Part shown: positions 1 through 11,085 of the stretch, in pieces
Numbering within the stretch: the stretch's first letter is position 1
Layout: the number at the start of each line of letters is the position of its first letter
DNA from: Heterohyrax brucei
Taxonomy: Eukaryota > Chordata > Mammalia > Hyracoidea > Procaviidae
Length of the DNA stretch: 64,000 nucleotides
NCBI GenBank assembly: GCA_028571685.1
Contig: CM053143.1
Coordinates: 137,240,829 to 137,304,828 of the forward strand
Direction: 5' to 3'
Program-made: the position numbers and the translations under genes
The notes under the pieces: model-generated
What the model was told of the DNA's origin: nothing
Seen by the model: only the letters and a program-made list of their open reading frames with translations
Database searches by the model: none

Positions 1-969
1 TTCTACCGTAGACAGTGGAGATAAGTGAATCCAGGAAAGAGGTCAGGATCCATCTGAGGAGAATGCATAATGCATAAATGTATAGCAGTGTAGGTTACTA
101 AGCATGGACACATGGAAAAGAAATTAAAAAAAAAAAAAACCCAAGTAACTCCAATCACTGATCAGCAGAATACCAGGCAACAGACAGCAGGGGGATGCAA
201 TGTCTCTAGATCTTTTAAAAATATTAAAATACGGACAAAAAGCCAGTCTGCTTTTCATTATCACCATGCATTGGCAATTTTAAACAATGTTCACAACAAA
301 ATATTTCTCCTAAAAAAACTTTTCATTGGTGTTATTGTTTAGTGTTAATAATACGTGTCAGCTTCAAATTAGCAGATTTTAAAGTTTTGCATCTCTAATA
401 ACATTTATTCTACTGGGAAGTTAATTTGGTAAACACCCTACCATACGTTTGTGAACAGATTCAGCTACATGGATTCATTTTCAGAGAGTCTGCAATGGTC
501 CCAAATCATTCCGTCTGGCTTCAGATACACAGACACTGTAATCACTGCGACACTACAGAGTTCTGAATCTAAATAACAGATTCAAATAAACAAGGACAGC
601 TTAGTGTCTGAAAAATGGGGAAACAGAATTTTAGTTACTTTAATTCTGTCATTCTATGTGACCATCTAAAATTTTTTATTGGTGACTAAAATATGAAACC
701 GTGAAATAGTGCAAACTGCAGTATTTGTGCTCAGTAGATGCATATCTTATTTCATAAAGGAAACATTTTACCAAATTTAAATAATAACTGAAATTTACAA
801 TTGTTGGTGTGTTTTAAAACTAAAGAATCATAACAGTTGTGAGTATTACTGATCTTAAACGGTTACTATCCAAATGGTTACTACCCTCTATACAGTAAAA
901 CTGTATAGATGAGGGAGTTTTAAAAAATTATCTGCACTGGCATGAATATACTGTCTTTGATATCCTTCA
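1..969. other. Unassigned AT-rich sequence, no gene
   Basis: No repeat family, conserved motif or credible coding frame was recognised. The short open frame at 112-342 begins in an A-rich tract and has no recognisable domain. The stretch looks like neutral intergenic or intronic sequence. Confidence 0.6.
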
Positions 970-1015
970 GTGAGTCGGCATCGATTAGATGGCACTGGGT
1001 TTGGTTTGGCTTTTT
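970..1015 (+). repeat. AfroSINE-type tail-only fragment
   Basis: About 45 bp matching only the 3' end of AfroSINE/RTE (GAGTCGGCATCGATTAGATG, then GGCACTGGGTTTGG). The tRNA-like head and body are absent. Similar tail-only pieces lie at 11046-11085, 46632-46679 and 63049-63085. Confidence 0.7.
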
Positions 1016-1038
1016 CGTACTCTTCTATTCTAACACTG

Positions 1039-1208
1039 GAAACCCTGGTGGCACAGTGGTTATGTGCTATGGTTGCTAACGGAAGGTCGGCAGTTCAAAT
1101 CTGCCAGGAGTTCCTTGGAAACTCTATGGGGCAGTTCTACTCTGTCTATAGGGTCACTATGAGTTGGAATTGACTGGATGGCAGTGGGTTTGGCTTTTTT
1201 TGGTTTGG
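1039..1208 (+). repeat. AfroSINE, short form, near full length
   Basis: A tRNA-derived SINE. The A-box-like TGGCACAGTGG lies near the 5' end and a B-box-like CAGTTCAAATCT follows. Then come the body (GGGGCAGTTCTACTCTGTC) and the 3' end GGATGGCAGTGGGTTTGG with a T-rich tail. The anticodon-like loop region resembles tRNA-Ser(GCU). The 3' third (GGGTCACTATGAGTTGGAAT) matches the RTE LINE 3' end found at 57130. Confidence 0.95.
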
Positions 1209-1516
1209 TCCTAAGATTAATCACTTGTCAATATTTTTTAAAAGAAAGAAAGAAAAACCCCAGACCTTAATGGCTAGTATCAGAACCAGTAGTCTCAACT
1301 GATGCTATGCTCTGGTTGTAAAACACAAGAAGAACTGATAAACTTCAATTATTTTGTGGTTTCATGTATATAAATCAAGCATGTTTTGAAAGTGCAGTGA
1401 ATATCAAATAAAATACAAAAGTGTCTTTCACACATACACAAAAAAATAAAGCAAGTACACTTTTTTAATTGCTGGCATTCGTGCTACCAAATCATGGTTT
1501 AGATGTGAGTACCTAC
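1209..1516. other. Unassigned spacer before the RTE LINE
   Basis: A-rich sequence with no recognised element. The part after about 1470 may be badly decayed upstream RTE, but the match is too weak to extend the element. Confidence 0.5.
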
Positions 1517-2106
1517 ACATTTCAAGATCTATCCTTGAAGTGCATACTGTCGATGACAGGGTAATATTCATATGCCTTCAAGGAAGACCAGTTACCACAA
1601 CCATTATTCAAATTTATGCACCCACAACTAAGGCCAAAGATGAAGAAATTGAAGATTTTTACCAGCCTGATGTTAAACACACATTCAAGACACATTAGCA
1701 ATTACTGTTGACTGAAATGCAAAAGCTGGAAATGAAGAAGGAACAGTAGCTGGAAAATACTACTTTGGTGATAGGAACGTCCACCCGGGACATTGCGTGA
1801 CAGAATCGTGCAAGAACAACAACTTCTGTGTTGCAAATATCTTTATATAACATAATAAATGGTGAATAGACATGTGTACTTCACCAGATGAAATATAAGG
1901 AATCAAATTAACCACATCTGTGCAAAGAGACAATGGAAAGGCTCAGCATCATCAGTTAGAACACAGGTAAGAGTTGACTATGGGACAGACTACCCACTGT
2001 TCACATACTAGTTGAAAATGAAGAAAATTAGAGCAAATCTATGAGAGTAAAAGTATACCCTGAGTATTTTCCACATGAATTTAGCTACCACCTCAAGAAT
2101 AGATTT

Positions 2107-2767
2107 AACCAACTTCGATGAGTGGCGTCTGGGGTCTTAAAAGTTAGCAAGCAGCCATCTAAGATGCATCAATTGTTCCAACTCACCTGGAGCAAAGGAG
2201 CAGAAAGAACACCAAAGACAAGAAAGATGTGATTCCCAAGAGACAGAAAGCACCATACAAACAGAGACTCCAGAGATTAGAAGAACCAAATGGTACTCAG
2301 CTACCACCAACGACCAATCTGACAGGGAACACAATAAAGAGGCCCTGATGGAATGGGAGAAAAGAGGGGTGCAGAACTCAAATTCTAGTAAAAAGACCAG
2401 ACCTGATGGTCTGATTGAGACTGGAGGGACCCCAGAAGACATGGCTCTGCACATGGCCCCAGGACTAAAACCATTCCCTAAGTGAACTCTTTAGACAAGA
2501 ATTAGACTGGACTATAAAACATAGAATGATACCAGTAAAGAGTATTCTTCTTGGCTCAAGTCAAGTCATGACACTAAAAGGGCAACTTGTCTCCAGAGAT
2601 GAGATAAGAGGGTAGAAGGGGACAGCAGCCGGTTGAATGGACACAGGAAACGCACAGTGGAGAGGAGGAGTGTGTTGTCACATTGTAGGGAGGGCAACTA
2701 GCATCATACAGCAATGAGTGTATGTGTTATTGCATGAGAAGCACTTGGCAAGGCACAACTAAAAAAC
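2107..2767 (+). mobile_element. L1 3' UTR fragment inserted in the RTE
   Basis: A 5'-truncated L1 containing only 3' UTR. It shows GGGGTCTTAAAAGTTAGCAA, then AAGCAGCCATCTAAGATGCA, then the GGACCCCAGAAGACATGG region, and ends in an A-rich stretch. It splits the RTE cleanly. The flanks are a 12-bp imperfect target-site duplication, AAGAATAGATTT at 2095-2106 and AAGAACAGATAT at 2768-2779, and RTE homology resumes exactly there. The RTE is therefore older than this L1. The minus-strand open frame at 2137-2454 is a shadow of this UTR. Confidence 0.88.
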
Positions 2768-4101
2768 AAGAACAGATATGATGCACTAAATACTAATGAG
2801 CAATAGACAAACTGTGGTATGCCATCAAGGACATTATACATTAAAAAAGCAAAAGGCCATTCAACAGACAGGAAAGAAAGAAAAGTCCAAAATGAATGTC
2901 AGAAGAGACTCTGAAACCTGCTGTTAAATACAGAGTAGCTAAAGTGAAAAGAAGAAATGATGAAGTAAAGAGCTGAACATATTTCAAAGGGTGGCTTGAA
3001 AAGACAAATGAAACTATTGTAATGAAATATGTAAAAACCTAGAGTTGGAAAACCAAAAGAGAAGAACCTGCTCAGCATTTCTCAAACTGAAAGAAATGAA
3101 GAAAACTGTCAAGCTTTGATTTGCAATAATGAAGGATGCTGGTGGGAGGTGGAAGTGGGGGAGGGGCGGGGAATTAAACTCCAAAGGAAGCATCAGAAGA
3201 ATGTGGAAGGAATACACAGTCACTGCACCAAAAAGATCTGGTTGAAGTTCAACCATTTCAGGAGGTTGCACACGGTAAATAACCTATATGGTACTGAAGA
3301 AAGAAGTACAAGTTGCACTGAACGAACTGGCAAAAAAAAAAAAAAGTTACCGGAAGTGACAGAATACCAACCGAGATGTTTCCACAAATGGATGCAACAC
3401 TGGAGGTGCTCACTCATCTATGCCAAGAACTCCGAAGTTAGCTACCTAGCCAACTGACTGCAAGAGATCTATATTTGTGCCCATTCCAAAGAATGACGGT
3501 CCAACAGAATACAGCAATTATTGAACATCATCACTAACATCACATGCAAGTAAAATTTGGTTGAAGGTCACTCAAAAGTGGTTTTCAAGCAAGTACATCA
3601 ACAGGGAACTGCCATAAATTCAAGCTGGATTCAGAAGAGGACCTGGAAGGAGGAATGGCATTGCCTGATATCAGATGGACCTTGGCTGAAAACAGAGAAT
3701 ACAGAAAAGGTGTTTATGCCTGTGTTTGACTGACTATGAAAAAGCTTTCAACTGTGTGGATCACAACAAATGATGGATAATATTAGGAAGAACTGGAATT
3801 CCAGAACACATAATTGTGTTCTTGAGGAATCTGTACACAGACCAAGAGCAGTTGTTCAGACAAAACAAGGGAGGTTGTAAGGTTTAAAGTCAAGAAAATC
3901 AGGGCTGTGTCCTATCACTATGCTTATTTAATCTTTATGCTGAGCAAATAATACAAGAAGCTGGATCACATGAAGAAGAATGTGGCAACGGGATCAGAGG
4001 AAGGCTTATTAACAAACTGCATTACGCAGATGGCACAACCCTGCTTGTTGAAAGTAAAGAGGACTTGAAGAATTTATTGATGAAGATCACAGACTACAGC
4101 C

Positions 4102-4169
4102 TTCAGTATGGATTACATCTCAACATACAGAAAATACGGATTCAGTATGGATTACACCTCAACATACAG
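4102..4169 (+). repeat. 39-bp tandem duplication inside RTE RT region
   Basis: TTCAGTATGGATTACATCTC at 4102 recurs as TTCAGTATGGATTACACCTC at 4141. This is a period of 39 bp, or 13 codons, so the reading frame is unchanged. It is a private duplication in this dead copy. Confidence 0.85.
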
Positions 4170-5055
4170 TCCAGTCAACTGTAAAGAAAACAAAAAATCA
4201 ACAAGCAACATCACAATAAATGGAGAGAAGACTGAAGTTGTCAAGGATTTCATTTCACTTGGATCCAAAATCAATGCCCATAAGCAGCAGCCAAGAAATC
4301 AAACAACACATTGCATTGGGCAAATATGTTGCAAAAGACCTCTTTAAAGCTTTAAAGAAAAAAAAGGCAAATGTGTCACTTTTCAGACTAATGTGGTGTA
4401 CCTAATCTAAACCATAGTGTTTCAAATAGCCTTAAATGTACACAAAAGCTAAACAATGACTAAAGAAGACAGAATGTCTTTAAATTATGGTGTTGGCAAA
4501 AATACTGCATATACCATGGATTGCCAGAAGAATGAACAAATCAGTCTTGGAAGAAGTATAGCCAGAATGCATCATAGAACCAAGGACGGCAAGACGTCAC
4601 CTCATGTACTTTGGACATGTTGTCACGAGGGAGCAGTCATTGGAGAAGGACATCATGCTTGGTAAAGCAGACAGTCCTTGAAAAAAAGGAAGACTCTCAA
4701 TGAAATGGGTTGATGCAGTGTCTGCAACAACAGACTTAAACATAGCGACTATCGTGAGGATGGCACAGGACCAGCCAGGGTTTGTTCTGTTGTACACAGC
4801 ACAGCTCTGAGTCGAAACCAAATTGAGGACACCAAACAGCATTTACACCCAGTCTTCCAGATACTATGACATACTATCTATCTTATTTTCACATTAGATT
4901 TTAAGATCCTTTAGGTAAGAAATCATAGACTGGAGCTTTATAATCATAAGAGTTGAGAGAACATTTGTTTAATATGTAATAACCAGCCTCTCAAGATTTT
5001 TCAGCAGAAATAGTATATATTCTGAGATTTAACAGCTCTTACTGTGTGAATTAAA

Positions 5056-5230
5056 GAGCCCTGGTGGCGCTGTGTTTAAGGAGCTCAGCTCCTAACCAAA
5101 AGACCAGAGGTCTGAACCTGTCAGCCACTGCCAGGAGAAAGATGTGGCAGTATGCTTCTGCAAAATTTACAGCCCTGGAAACTCTATGGGGCAACTCTCT
5201 ACGAGTCAAAATCAACTTGACAGCAGTGCG
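5056..5230 (+). repeat. AfroSINE, long form
   Basis: Starts GAGCCCTGGTGGCGCTGTG. It carries the long-form internal block (GAGAAAGATGTGGCAGTATG, then AAATTTACAGCCCTGG) and ends with GAGTCAAAATCAACTTGACA. The region before the tail is shortened. Confidence 0.93.
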
Positions 5231-5382
5231 TAGTAGACTGTGCAAAACAATGTAAAGAAAGTTAACACTTTTCTAAAATTATTCCATCTGCTGCTTAACT
5301 GATGGAGAATATTTGGTAAGTCCTTAGAAATGAAATTATGTTTTTCCAGCATATTTCTGATTAACTTCTGATTAACATACAA

Positions 5383-6290
5383 ATCATTCATTTCATCAAC
5401 AAATACAAGTAAATGTTTGCTCTGTGCTTGGTATTGTGCTTGTTTCCAGGGCTGCAAAGACAACTCGGATCAGTGTCTCTGCTATTCAAGTGAATGATAA
5501 ATATAAACAAATAATAAAAATGTGAAGAGTGAGACAACAGATACATGTATAGGAGCAAAAAGAAGCCACTCAAAGTAAGCTCCAAACCTCAACTACTTGG
5601 AAACTAAGAAAGAACTCTGGTATGCATGTCAAAATTAAATAAAGCAGTGAACGCTGATTGCACACTTTCTTCACTTCCAAGAAGCCTGATCATTTTCATC
5701 TTCACAAGCCCTATTTAATTAATTTCATCCACAAATGATAAGAATCAAAATGTTATAAATACATAAAGCGTGGCACTGAAAGTAACAAGTTAGAACGGAG
5801 TCAGCCTAGACACAAGAAGATCAATTAGGAGGTTACTATAACACTCTGAACACTGAAAGATGATGAGGACTTGAATTTGGGTAGTGACAATGAGACAACA
5901 GAGAGGAAACTCAAGAGAGATATTTGGGGGGCAGTGTTGAGGAGGCTAAACTGTGGGATGGTGGAAGAAAGGAAGAGGAACAAATAAGTTTTTTTTGGAG
6001 AAGAGCATCAATAGTGATGTCATTAACCAATATGGAAAAGGGAGGATGAACAGCTAAGAACAGGAAGAACCTAAGTTTATCTTTATACACACTTTTTTTT
6101 AATGAGGTGCCTAAGGGACAATGACAAGCAGATGTACAGTAGAAGATAGAAAAGCAGATTTGGAGTTTTAGGAGGGGTGAGGCTTACTGACATAGCTTTA
6201 TGGATTGTCTGTTGAGAGATGGAATTTAAAACACAGGGCTGGATAATACTGGGTAGTGAGAGTACATTTAAGTGGGAAAGACTGAGAATG
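5383..6290. repeat. Ancient purine-rich dispersed repeat, family not assigned
   Basis: Opens with an L2-like antisense 3' end (CAACAAATACAAGTAAATG). It continues into a purine-rich body (AGGAGGTTACTATAACACTC; GATGATGAGGACTTGAATTT). The same order of motifs recurs at 12243-12430, 24830-25335, 48865-50235 and 62300-62600, all on this strand. I recognise it as a widespread old mammalian repeat but cannot name the family with confidence. The middle (5560-5790) is too diverged to follow. Confidence 0.5.
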
Positions 6291-6399
6291 GGACTTGACT
6301 ATACATGGTTCTGCATTATTCCTTAAATATTTACCTTGTCATACAAGATTATAAACTTTCATAAATTAGAAGTCCTTATCTTTTACGATTTTTACCCAC

Positions 6400-6642
6400 T
6401 GCAGTACAGAACAGAGCATGAGCTCTGGAGACAGATAGTCCTAACTCCGCCACTCAAGGGCTGGGTAACCATAAGCAAGTTATGTAATCTCTTTAGGCCT
6501 CAGTTTCCTTATCTTTGCAATGGAGATATCATAGTAACCACCATGGACAGTTGTTGTGAGGATTAGATGAGATAAAGCATGTATAGTGCTCAGTATAGTG
6601 TCTGACACAGAGAAAACTCTCAACAAATGTCAGCCACTATGA
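6400..6642 (+). repeat. MIR SINE, near full length
   Basis: Shows the MIR order: GAGCATGAGCTCTGGAGACA, then the core GGGTAACCATAAGCAAGTTA, then CTCAGTTTCCTTATCTTTGC, then GTTGTGAGGATTAGATGAGA, and CTCAACAAATG near the end. Confidence 0.92.
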
Positions 6643-7069
6643 TGATGGCAATGACGGATCCCTTACTCAACTTAGTACAATGTTAGCCATCTGATAGGAA
6701 CCTAATAAATACTGCCTGTGTCGTTCTATGCGTTTTTAAAAAGTATTTTCATCTCTCAATGGATGGCCTATATAAAGAGTACTTTGTTGAAATGAATAAA
6801 ATATAGCTTCCTATAGTAAACAGACTGAGGACTTTCTCTAAGGTACATATGATTTCTACCATGTAAAAGAACTTGATTAGGAAATGACTGCATTGAGAGA
6901 AAACCGTACTCTTGTATTTCATACCCACTGACATTAATGAACTACTGCCTCTGATCTATTTCTACATTAAACATTCCTAGTATCCATGATAAAACTAAAA
7001 CAGAACTCCAAAATTTAAGTTTCCTAATTATCCATGACAACAAAGGATTTCAACAATATTTAGGTAGAA
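6643..7069. other. Unassigned sequence
   Basis: A short L2-like end may lie at 6660-6712 (CCTAATAAATACTGCC). The rest is AT-rich with no recognised element or gene. Confidence 0.5.
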
Positions 7070-7290
7070 TTAAGCCCTGTTCCCTCAAAGCTTTCCTAGT
7101 TTATGGCTTCATTATCCCACTTATCAAACTGTACTCTGGTTGGCAATATGTAAGCCTCTTTCATCCTATAGATTTATAAGACCTTGATGTAAAAAAAATG
7201 TGTTATATTCATCACTGTACCCACAGAATCCAATCCAGAACTTAGCACGCAGTAGGTAGGTGCTCCTAAGTGAGTAGATTAACGAAGGAA
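7070..7290 (+). repeat. L2-like 3' end, diverged
   Basis: The order of decayed motifs (TACCCACAGAATCCAATCC, AGAACTTAGCACGCAGTAGG, GTGCTCCTAAGTGAG) fits the L2 3' UTR. Divergence is high. Confidence 0.45.
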
Positions 7291-7302
7291 CTCTGAATAT
7301 AC

Positions 7303-7462
7303 AAAAACCGAACCCACTGTCATGGAGTCAATTCCAACTCATAGTGACCCTACAAGACAGAGGAGAACTGCCCCATAGAGTTTCCAAGGAGCGCTTGGAA
7401 GATTTGAACTGTCAACTCTTTTGTTAGCAGCCATAGCACTTAACCAGTATTCCACCAGAAGC
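7303..7462 (-). repeat. AfroSINE, short form
   Basis: Reverse-strand copy running from the tail AAAAACCGAACCCACTGTCA to the head near TTCCACCAGAAGC. The B-box region is AGATTTGAACTGTCAA. Near full length. Confidence 0.93.
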
Positions 7463-7591
7463 ATACAGGACGGGAAAATGGATCAGTTGATGAAATACTT
7501 TATCATAATGGCATTACTTTTGTACTCACCATCATTCACGATGACAGTCCGACAGCTGTAGCACAACAATGTTTATAGAGGACTGACTTTT

Positions 7592-7984
7592 AGTCGTTGG
7601 TGTTTTAGGTGCTCGTCGACTTGATTTTGACTCATTAGCAACCTCATGTGACAGAGAACCATTCCTCAGGATTTCCTAAACTATAACCTTTATGGCAGAA
7701 GCTCTGATGGCATAGTGGTTAAGCGCTATGGCTACTAACCAAAAGTTCGACAGCTCGAGTACACCAGGTGCTCCTTGGAAGCTCTAAGGCGCAGTTCTAC
7801 TTTGTTCTGTAGAGTCACTATGAGTTGGAAATGACCTGACAGCAGTGGGTTTGGATTTCTTTCGTTTTTAATATTTATGGTAGCAGGTTGCCAAGTCTCT
7901 CACCGGAAAGGCCACAGGGTGGGTCTGAACCATCAACCTTTCTGTGACCAGCTCAATGTATAACGATTATACCACCAGGCTCCT
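7592..7984 (-). repeat. AfroSINE, long form, split by a plus-strand AfroSINE
   Basis: The left part (7592-7695) carries the tail side (GTTTTAGGTGCTCGTCGACT). The right part (7870-7984) carries the long-form block, the B-box side and the head (TACCACCAGGCTCC). A younger AfroSINE (7696-7869) sits between, and the two halves join smoothly when it is ignored. Confidence 0.88.
7696..7869 (+). repeat. AfroSINE, short form, nested in another AfroSINE
   Basis: Complete short-form copy with A-box TGGCATAGTGG and tail CAGTGGGTTTGGATTTC. It is flanked by AACCTTTATGG (7685-7695) and AATATTTATGG (7870-7880), a 9/11 target-site duplication inside the host SINE. Confidence 0.93.
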
Positions 7985-8134
7985 TTGTGGGTTTATGAAG
8001 AGCTCAAAATTCATAAAGTATTGCCACTTTTATGGACAAGCAACTTTAAAAATAAAATTTCAGTCACTTGAAAGAAACAAACAAAAAATATAAATTAAGA
8101 AACTTAGTTTTTAATTGCCTAAGTTAACTTAGGA

Positions 8135-8350
8135 TGTTGCTGTCAGTTGCCATAAAGTCAACTGCAGCTCATGATAAGCTTGGTGGAGTCGATTCCTGAC
8201 AGAGCAGAACTGCCCCATACAACTTCCTAAGCCATAACTCTTCATGGGAGAAGGCTGCCACAGTTTTCTCCCACGGAGCAGCTGATAGACTCAATCTGCT
8301 TACCTTTTGATTAGTAACCAAGCACTTAACCACTGTACCACCAGGGCTCC
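8135..8350 (-). repeat. AfroSINE, long form
   Basis: Runs from GTTGCTGTCAGTTGCCATAA to the head ACCACCAGGGCTCC, with the long-form block CACAGTTTTCTCCCACGGAG. The tail side carries an extra GATAAGCTTGG-type segment. Confidence 0.9.
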
Positions 8351-9206
8351 TATTTGACAAATGTGTTGATGAAAATGGATACTGCTGCACTTGTCTGTGA
8401 ATATCCAGTTCTTTAAAGAAATCTACTATTAAGAAATGATCCCACTATAACTTTCCTTCCTCCCCACCCGTCCCAGTGACAGCGATCATTCCCTTATCAT
8501 TTTATGTACTGTGGTAAACATACAGGTAACAGACCATTATAATTTCTTAAGTGACCACCACAGTGTATACAAAGCAACTTTAGAAGGACCTGGGATTGAA
8601 TGACACCTCCATTGCTTATTTTGATGTTATAAAATAAAGACAAATGTAAACACCTACAAATGTAAACACTACCATCTATATTAATGGTGTAAAGGGTCCG
8701 TCCTGCTCTGGATAAAATCTGTTCCGTTTATTTTTTTACTTACAAAAGTTCCCTTTCCCTTATGCTATTATGAAGTTAAAACATCAGTACTACTCTTGCT
8801 GAGTCAAAAAACAAGACTTGCGTTACTTAATAAATTTGATAAAGTCTATATACAACATTAGCAAGACTACTTCTTACAGTTTCTCACCACGTAGGACTGC
8901 CATAGCTTGTTGCCACTTTCTGCACTTGTTAGTTAAAGCAATTATTTAAGAGTGCTGGCAAAGGAAAACAAGGAGCACCAACACCTAACACTGACTGGCA
9001 AGGAGACAGATTAGCTGATCTTTTTGATTCTGAAAATGGGTCACCGTATCCTCAGCAGTAACCTCTGAATTCTAATGACTGCAAAACCTAGTCTGTAAAA
9101 CAGAATGCTGACCAGAGGTACACAGCAGGGCTGATGAAAACAATTTACTTTGCGAATTCTAACTATATTTATGTCAAATAATTTGCAAGGTGTGAAATCA
9201 TTGACT
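8351..9206. other. Unassigned sequence, no gene
   Basis: No repeat or coding frame recognised. The only local feature is a repeated ACAAATGTAAACAC (near 8640 and 8657), which is too short to call. Confidence 0.5.
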
Positions 9207-9218
9207 TCTAGCAAGAAT

Positions 9219-9390
9219 AAAAAAAATACAAAAAAAAAACTTGTTGTCACTGAGCAGATTCTGATTCACAGTGAACCTACAGGGCAGAGTAGAACTGCCT
9301 CACAGGGCTTCCAAAGAACAGCTGGTGGATTTGATCTGCTGACCTCTTGGTTAGCAGCCAAGCTCTTAACCACTGCACTAACAGAGCACC
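9219..9390 (-). repeat. AfroSINE, short form, with perfect target-site duplication
   Basis: Flanked by identical 12-bp TCTAGCAAGAAT at 9207-9218 and 9391-9402. It runs from an A-rich tail through CTTGTTGTCACTGAGCAG to the head CTAACAGAGCACC. The intact duplication suggests a comparatively recent insertion. Confidence 0.96.
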
Positions 9391-9534
9391 TCTAGCAAGA
9401 ATCAAAGATCCTAAGATAGCATTCTCCTGGGCTCTTACTTCCTTATCTGTCTTCCAATTACTACGTATAGTTAGTAAGATCAGCAGGGGGCTGCAAAGTT
9501 GATGACCCCAGCTGGCTGCTAGCTTATCTTCATT

Positions 9535-9640
9535 ACTTCAGCCTCTTTTGAGTCTCTGTCTCCTCAATAAAAATTGTGTGAGGCTTGACCACATGATCTC
9601 TCAAGTGTCTTCTAACTCTACCTCTAAGACTTTATGAAAC
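9535..9640 (+). repeat. MIR-type 3' segment
   Basis: Contains GAGTCTCTGTCTCCTCAATA and the late MIR3-type string CACATGATCTCTCAAGTGTC, then CTAACTCTACCTCTAAGAC. Only the 3' half is visible. Confidence 0.55.
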
Positions 9641-9744
9641 AGTAATTTTTAAATGATTTCTCATTTCATTTTATTAAAAATACCAAATTTATATTTCTCT
9701 CTATAATAATTTTGCTTGTAGGAGCACATATATACTCCCTGTAA

Positions 9745-9845
9745 GATAAGGACAGCAATTATTACCTTCATTTGAAACTGAGACCTTGAGGTAAAGATGA
9801 TTTGTCCAAGGTCTCCTTGATATTCTCAGATTCAAAAATATGCCA
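9745..9845 (-). repeat. MIR fragment
   Basis: Antisense MIR core: ATTATTACCTTCATTTGAAA, then GATTTGTCCAAGGTCTCC. Partial and diverged. Confidence 0.6.
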
Positions 9846-10000
9846 TTATTTTAAAAAGAAACACAATGACTAGGACCAGCAAGAAGGAAAGGTAATCTTA
9901 ACATTCTAGTTTTAAATTAATTTGGTTGTGAAGTAATTTAGGGTTATGATCTGAGCTCAATCAGTTCTAACACTGGTATGAGCAATGCTCAGTTCAGTAT

Positions 10001-10388
10001 GAAAAACAAACATACTTGTCAATTCTAATTCATGGCAACCCCATGTTTCAGAGTGGAACCACATTCCACAGGACTTTCAAGAATGTGAGCTGTGACCTCT
10101 CAGAAGTAGGTGGCTAGGCCTTTCTTTGAAGGTGTCTATGGCGGGATCTGGAAACCTTGGTGGCACTGTGGTTAAGTGCTATATCGGCTAATCAAAAGGC
10201 CAGCAATTCTAATCTGCCAGGTGCTTCTTGGAAACTACGGAGCAGTTCTCCTCTGTCCTATAGGGTTGCTGTGAGTTATACTCAACCCGATGGCAGTGGG
10301 TTTGGTTGGTTTTTTTATGGGTGGGTTTGAATCACCAACCTTTTAGTTGGTAGCAAGCACTTAACCGTTTGTGCCACCTAGAAACTCC
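10001..10388 (-). repeat. AfroSINE, long form, split by a plus-strand AfroSINE
   Basis: The left part 10001-10149 has the tail side (CATGGCAACCCCATGTTTCA; GCCTTTCTTTGAAGGTG). The right part 10317-10388 has GGGTGGGTTTGAATCACCAA and the head GTGCCACCTAGAAACTCC. A short-form copy separates them. Confidence 0.88.
10150..10316 (+). repeat. AfroSINE, short form, nested
   Basis: Complete copy (GGAAACCTTGGTGGCACTGT to ATGGCAGTGGGTTTGG) inserted in the opposite-strand long-form copy. TATGGCGGG before it and TATGGGTGGG after it look like the target-site duplication. Confidence 0.93.
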
Positions 10389-10436
10389 ATCAATGCATGA
10401 CAGGGGCTGACAAAAAAGGCAGACTTTTCTGATCCC

Positions 10437-10560
10437 TCCAGTCTCAGCTCAAATGCCATGTCCTTCAATGACTTTTCTCCATCCCCTGTCTCTGTCAGAA
10501 TTACTGTTAGACTCCATTGACCTTCTATAGAACTTTATTTATATATTTTATAGCACATAC
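10437..10560 (+). repeat. L2 fragment
   Basis: AGCTCAAATGCCATGTCCTT followed by CTATAGAACTTTATTTATAT matches the L2 segment encoding the last codons and the early 3' UTR. Diverged. Confidence 0.55.
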
Positions 10561-10780
10561 AGCTTCCTTTCCTGTAATATACATATTTATGTATATTTAT
10601 TTTATTATAAACTGCTCTCCATATATATCCTCCAAACTGCTTCTAATAATAAGTAAATATAAAATCAATGATTCCCTAGAAAAGTGACTTTGATGGCAAT
10701 GTACAGGTAAGAAATACTTTATGTTGTGAGCCAGTATGCACAGCCTATATGTATATATACAAACCACAAACACACACATA

Positions 10781-10960
10781 AAAAAACAAAAGCCAAATCT
10801 GTTGCCATCAGGTCAACTGCTCAATTCTGACTCATGGCAACTCATGGACAGACTAAAACTGCCCCATAGTGCTTCCAAGAAGTGCCTGGTGGATTTGAAC
10901 TTCTGATCTTTTGGTTAGCAGCTATAAATAACTCTTAAGTACTATGCCACCAGGGTTTCC
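10781..10960 (-). repeat. AfroSINE, short form
   Basis: Tail AAAAAACAAAAGCCAAATCT to head GCCACCAGGGTTTCC. A 10-bp expansion (CAACTGCTCA) follows the tail region. Near full length. Confidence 0.93.
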
Positions 10961-11045
10961 ACTATACCACCAGTTTCCAATACACTCATACTACTTATTT
11001 ATGTATATAAATATGCAAACTATACAAGTGTTTCACAAAAGACAT

Positions 11046-11085
11046 CTGAGTCAGATCGACTCAACGGCACTTGGCTTGGCTTGGC
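11046..11085 (+). repeat. AfroSINE-type tail-only fragment
   Basis: CTGAGTCAGATCGACTCAAC followed by GGCACTTGGCTTGG. Only the last 40 bp of the family are present. The ending differs from the usual GGCAGTGGGTTTGG. Confidence 0.7.

Larger units (their letters stand above)
1517..4845 (+). mobile_element. RTE (BovB-like) LINE, 5'-truncated, split by an L1
   Basis: An old RTE-type LINE in two blocks, 1517-2106 and 2768-4845, separated by an inserted L1 3' end. The first block covers the apurinic endonuclease region (sequence encoding IQIYAPT near 1610). The second block covers reverse transcriptase: the FDCVDHNK region near 3750, then LHYADGTTLL at 4017-4043, and the C-terminal region to 4700. 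The catalytic YADD reads YADG here (4023-4034), and many stops and frame changes make it dead. It ends near a degenerate GAGGACACCAAACAGC, the position of the family's GGCACCTAACAAC tail. Length is about 2.65 kb without the insertion, and the 5' end of the family is missing. RTE is the presumed source of machinery for the AfroSINEs. Confidence 0.9.

Noticed and set aside
2137-2454. 105-codon minus-strand frame
   Set aside because: It is the reverse complement of an L1 3' UTR.
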